In this document: piece after piece, positions 5,104 through 6,112 of the stretch | Layout of the letters: each line of letters begins with the position of its first letter | Numbering within the stretch: position 1 is the stretch's first letter | Assembly: GCA_031277995.1 (NCBI GenBank) | Contig: JAITLH010000328.1 | Coordinates: forward strand, 1 to 6,112 | Source: Deltaproteobacteria bacterium | Lineage (GTDB): Bacteria; Desulfobacterota; Desulfarculia; Adiutricales; Adiutricaceae | Reading direction: 5' to 3' | DNA length: 6,112 nucleotides | Position numbers and translations under genes: made by a program | The notes under the pieces: model-generated | The model's input: only the letters and a program-made list of their open reading frames with translations | Told to the model about the DNA's origin: nothing | Database searches by the model: none

Positions 5104-6112
5104 GAACAATCGCCTAATTAATATTGGCCTTTTTATTCTATTTTTAATTGGACTTCCGCTGACGGTTTACGCCCATAACGCCCTTTCGAAACTGACCGCG
5201 GCGCCGCCCATCCCGGCCAACCCCAAAAGGGTGGTCTCCTTGGCCCCCAGCGTGACGGAAACCCTTTTCGCCCTGGGCCAAGGCCCCAAGGTAGTCGGGG
5301 TAACCCAGTATTGCGAGTATCCGCCCGAGGCCAAAAGCCTTCCGGTCGTGGCCGGTTTTACGGACATAAATTACGAGGCGGTTTTACGGACAAGGCCCGA
5401 TCTGGTCGTTTTGCCGGTCGATAAGATAGCCAACCAGGCCAATCTCGAAAGGCTGGGCCTTACGACCATGAGCTTGGATACCCGGAGCCTTACCGGTTAC
5501 ATGTCCACGATTTTGACCTTTGGCGAGGCCATTTCCAGCCTGCCCTTGGCCAAACAAATAGTCTCCCGCCTTGAAGACTCCATCCAAAGGGCCGAAAAAC
5601 GGGCCCAAAACCAACCCCGCCCCCGCGTTCTTTTTTCCGTCATGCACTCCTACCAAGGCTTTGGTTTCATTACCGAAATTACCGCCGTGGGGCAAGACGG
5701 CTTCTATAACAACATGCTCGAATTAACCGGCGGCCAAAACGTCTACGACGGCCCCCTAGCCTTCCCCAAACTCTCCCGCGAGGCCTTAATCACCCTAAAC
5801 CCCGACGTCATCATCGATCTCATCCAGGACCCCATACACGCCGAAATGGCCATGGCCGATTGGCGCGGCCTGGGTAAGGTCAAGGCCGTCCTAACCGATC
5901 GCGTCTATCTTTTTAGCGACAAGTCCGACACCGTCCCCGGCCCCCGCATCTACAAAACCATCGACAAACTCTCCCTATCCCTGTTTCCCCCAGCCCCCAC
6001 CCCAGACGGGCCGGGCGCCGGGCTTGAAACCAACCCAAACGCCGCGAAAGGACCAGGCGACGGGCTTGAAACCAGCCCAAACGACGCAAAAGGACCAGGC
6101 GGCGGGCTTGAA
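5102..6112 (+). CDS. BtuF-like ABC transporter substrate-binding protein (3' end outside window)
   Basis: An open frame of 337 codons with no stop before the window edge. It starts at TTG 5102, supported by AAGGA six bases upstream; an in-frame TAA at 5033 bounds it. Residues 1-23 form a signal peptide (NRLIN, a hydrophobic core, then VYA before HN) with no lipobox cysteine, so the product is probably soluble in the periplasm. Residues 43 to about 296 are a Peripla_BP_2/TroA-type domain with typical landmarks: RVVSLAPSVTETLFALG at 43-59, YCEYPPEA at 70-77, PDLVVLP and NPDVIIDL. E92 (INYEAV) and E227 (SREAL) align by eye with the lobe glutamates that dock E. coli BtuF onto its permease. The family binds cobalamin and other corrinoids, haem or ferric siderophores; the substrate is not decided here. 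The domain should end near residue 296, but a repeat tail follows. No permease or ATPase gene is in view; they may lie to the right. Confidence 0.88.
   Translation, partial: MNNRLINIGLFILFLIGLPLTVYAHNALSKLTAAPPIPANPKRVVSLAPSVTETLFALGQGPKVVGVTQYCEYPPEAKSLPVVAGFTDINYEAVLRTRPDLVVLPVDKIANQANLERLGLTTMSLDTRSLTGYMSTILTFGEAISSLPLAKQIVSRLEDSIQRAEKRAQNQPRPRVLFSVMHSYQGFGFITEITAVGQDGFYNNMLELTGGQNVYDGPLAFPKLSREALITLNPDVIIDLIQDPIHAEMAMADWRGLGKVKAVLTDRVYLFSDKSDTVPGPRIYKTIDKLSLSLFPPAPTPDGPGAGLETNPNAAKGPGDGLETSPNDAKGPGGGLE
6008..6112 (+). repeat. 42-bp tandem repeats encoding a 14-residue tail motif
   Basis: Units lie at 6008-6049, 6050-6091 and 6092-6112 (cut by the window end). Each encodes GPGxGLETxPNxAK, in frame with the binding protein, residues 303 onward. 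Bases differ between units, including in third positions (GGG CCG against GGA CCA), so the array is not freshly copied throughout. The repeat is rich in Gly, Pro and Asn and looks like a flexible, probably disordered extension. How many units follow, and whether another domain comes after, cannot be seen. Confidence 0.85.

Noticed and set aside
5167..5695. Minus-strand open frames over the binding-protein gene
   Set aside because: They are antisense to a clear Peripla_BP_2 domain on the + strand.

Overview
The window holds two protein genes, both on the + strand, behind an unusually long stretch of about 1.66 kb in which I find no convincing gene. Gene 1 (1663-4974) encodes a complete 1103-residue membrane-bound hybrid sensor histidine kinase. 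Gene 2 (5102 to the window end) encodes the secreted substrate-binding protein of a BtuF-type ABC importer (cobalamin, haem or siderophore class). It starts at a TTG codon and is cut by the window edge inside a repeat tail. The signal peptide, the periplasmic-type binding protein and the large extracytoplasmic sensor suggest a Gram-negative bacterium. The style of the kinase (big sensor, HAMP, PAS, HisKA, HATPase, REC) is common in Desulfobacterota/Deltaproteobacteria, but that placement is a low-confidence inference. The long non-coding, repeat-bearing stretch points to low local coding density, as seen in some host-associated bacteria; this too is inference.

Layout. Positions 1-116 carry two near-identical 43-bp direct repeats, the first touching the window edge. 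Positions 205-267 can fold into strong GC-rich hairpins, two of which are mutually exclusive. A promoter-like pair lies at 321-348. Positions 349-820 are very AT-rich and end in poly-A tracts. Positions 821-1590 change abruptly to a G/T-rich strand packed with GGCC-centred inverted repeats, a four-unit 20-bp tandem repeat (1274-1353) and a terminator-like hairpin (1545-1581). A short AT-rich leader (1582-1662) with a 12-bp palindrome and a Shine-Dalgarno then leads into the kinase.

The 127-bp gap between the two genes has a small GC hairpin just after the kinase stop. Just before gene 2, a second hairpin displays the Shine-Dalgarno in its loop. The genes could be co-transcribed, since no clear terminator separates them, but nothing in the sequence proves a functional link. 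A natural hypothesis is that the kinase senses an extracytoplasmic small molecule and the binding protein imports one. No response-regulator gene with an output domain, Hpt protein, permease or ATPase lies inside the window; they may lie beyond it or elsewhere.

The most unusual items are a CX3CH cysteine/histidine cluster in the kinase sensor domain, the Shine-Dalgarno hairpin with TTG start, the 14-residue repeat tail on the binding protein, and the repeat-rich, strand-asymmetric non-coding block, which may be transcribed.
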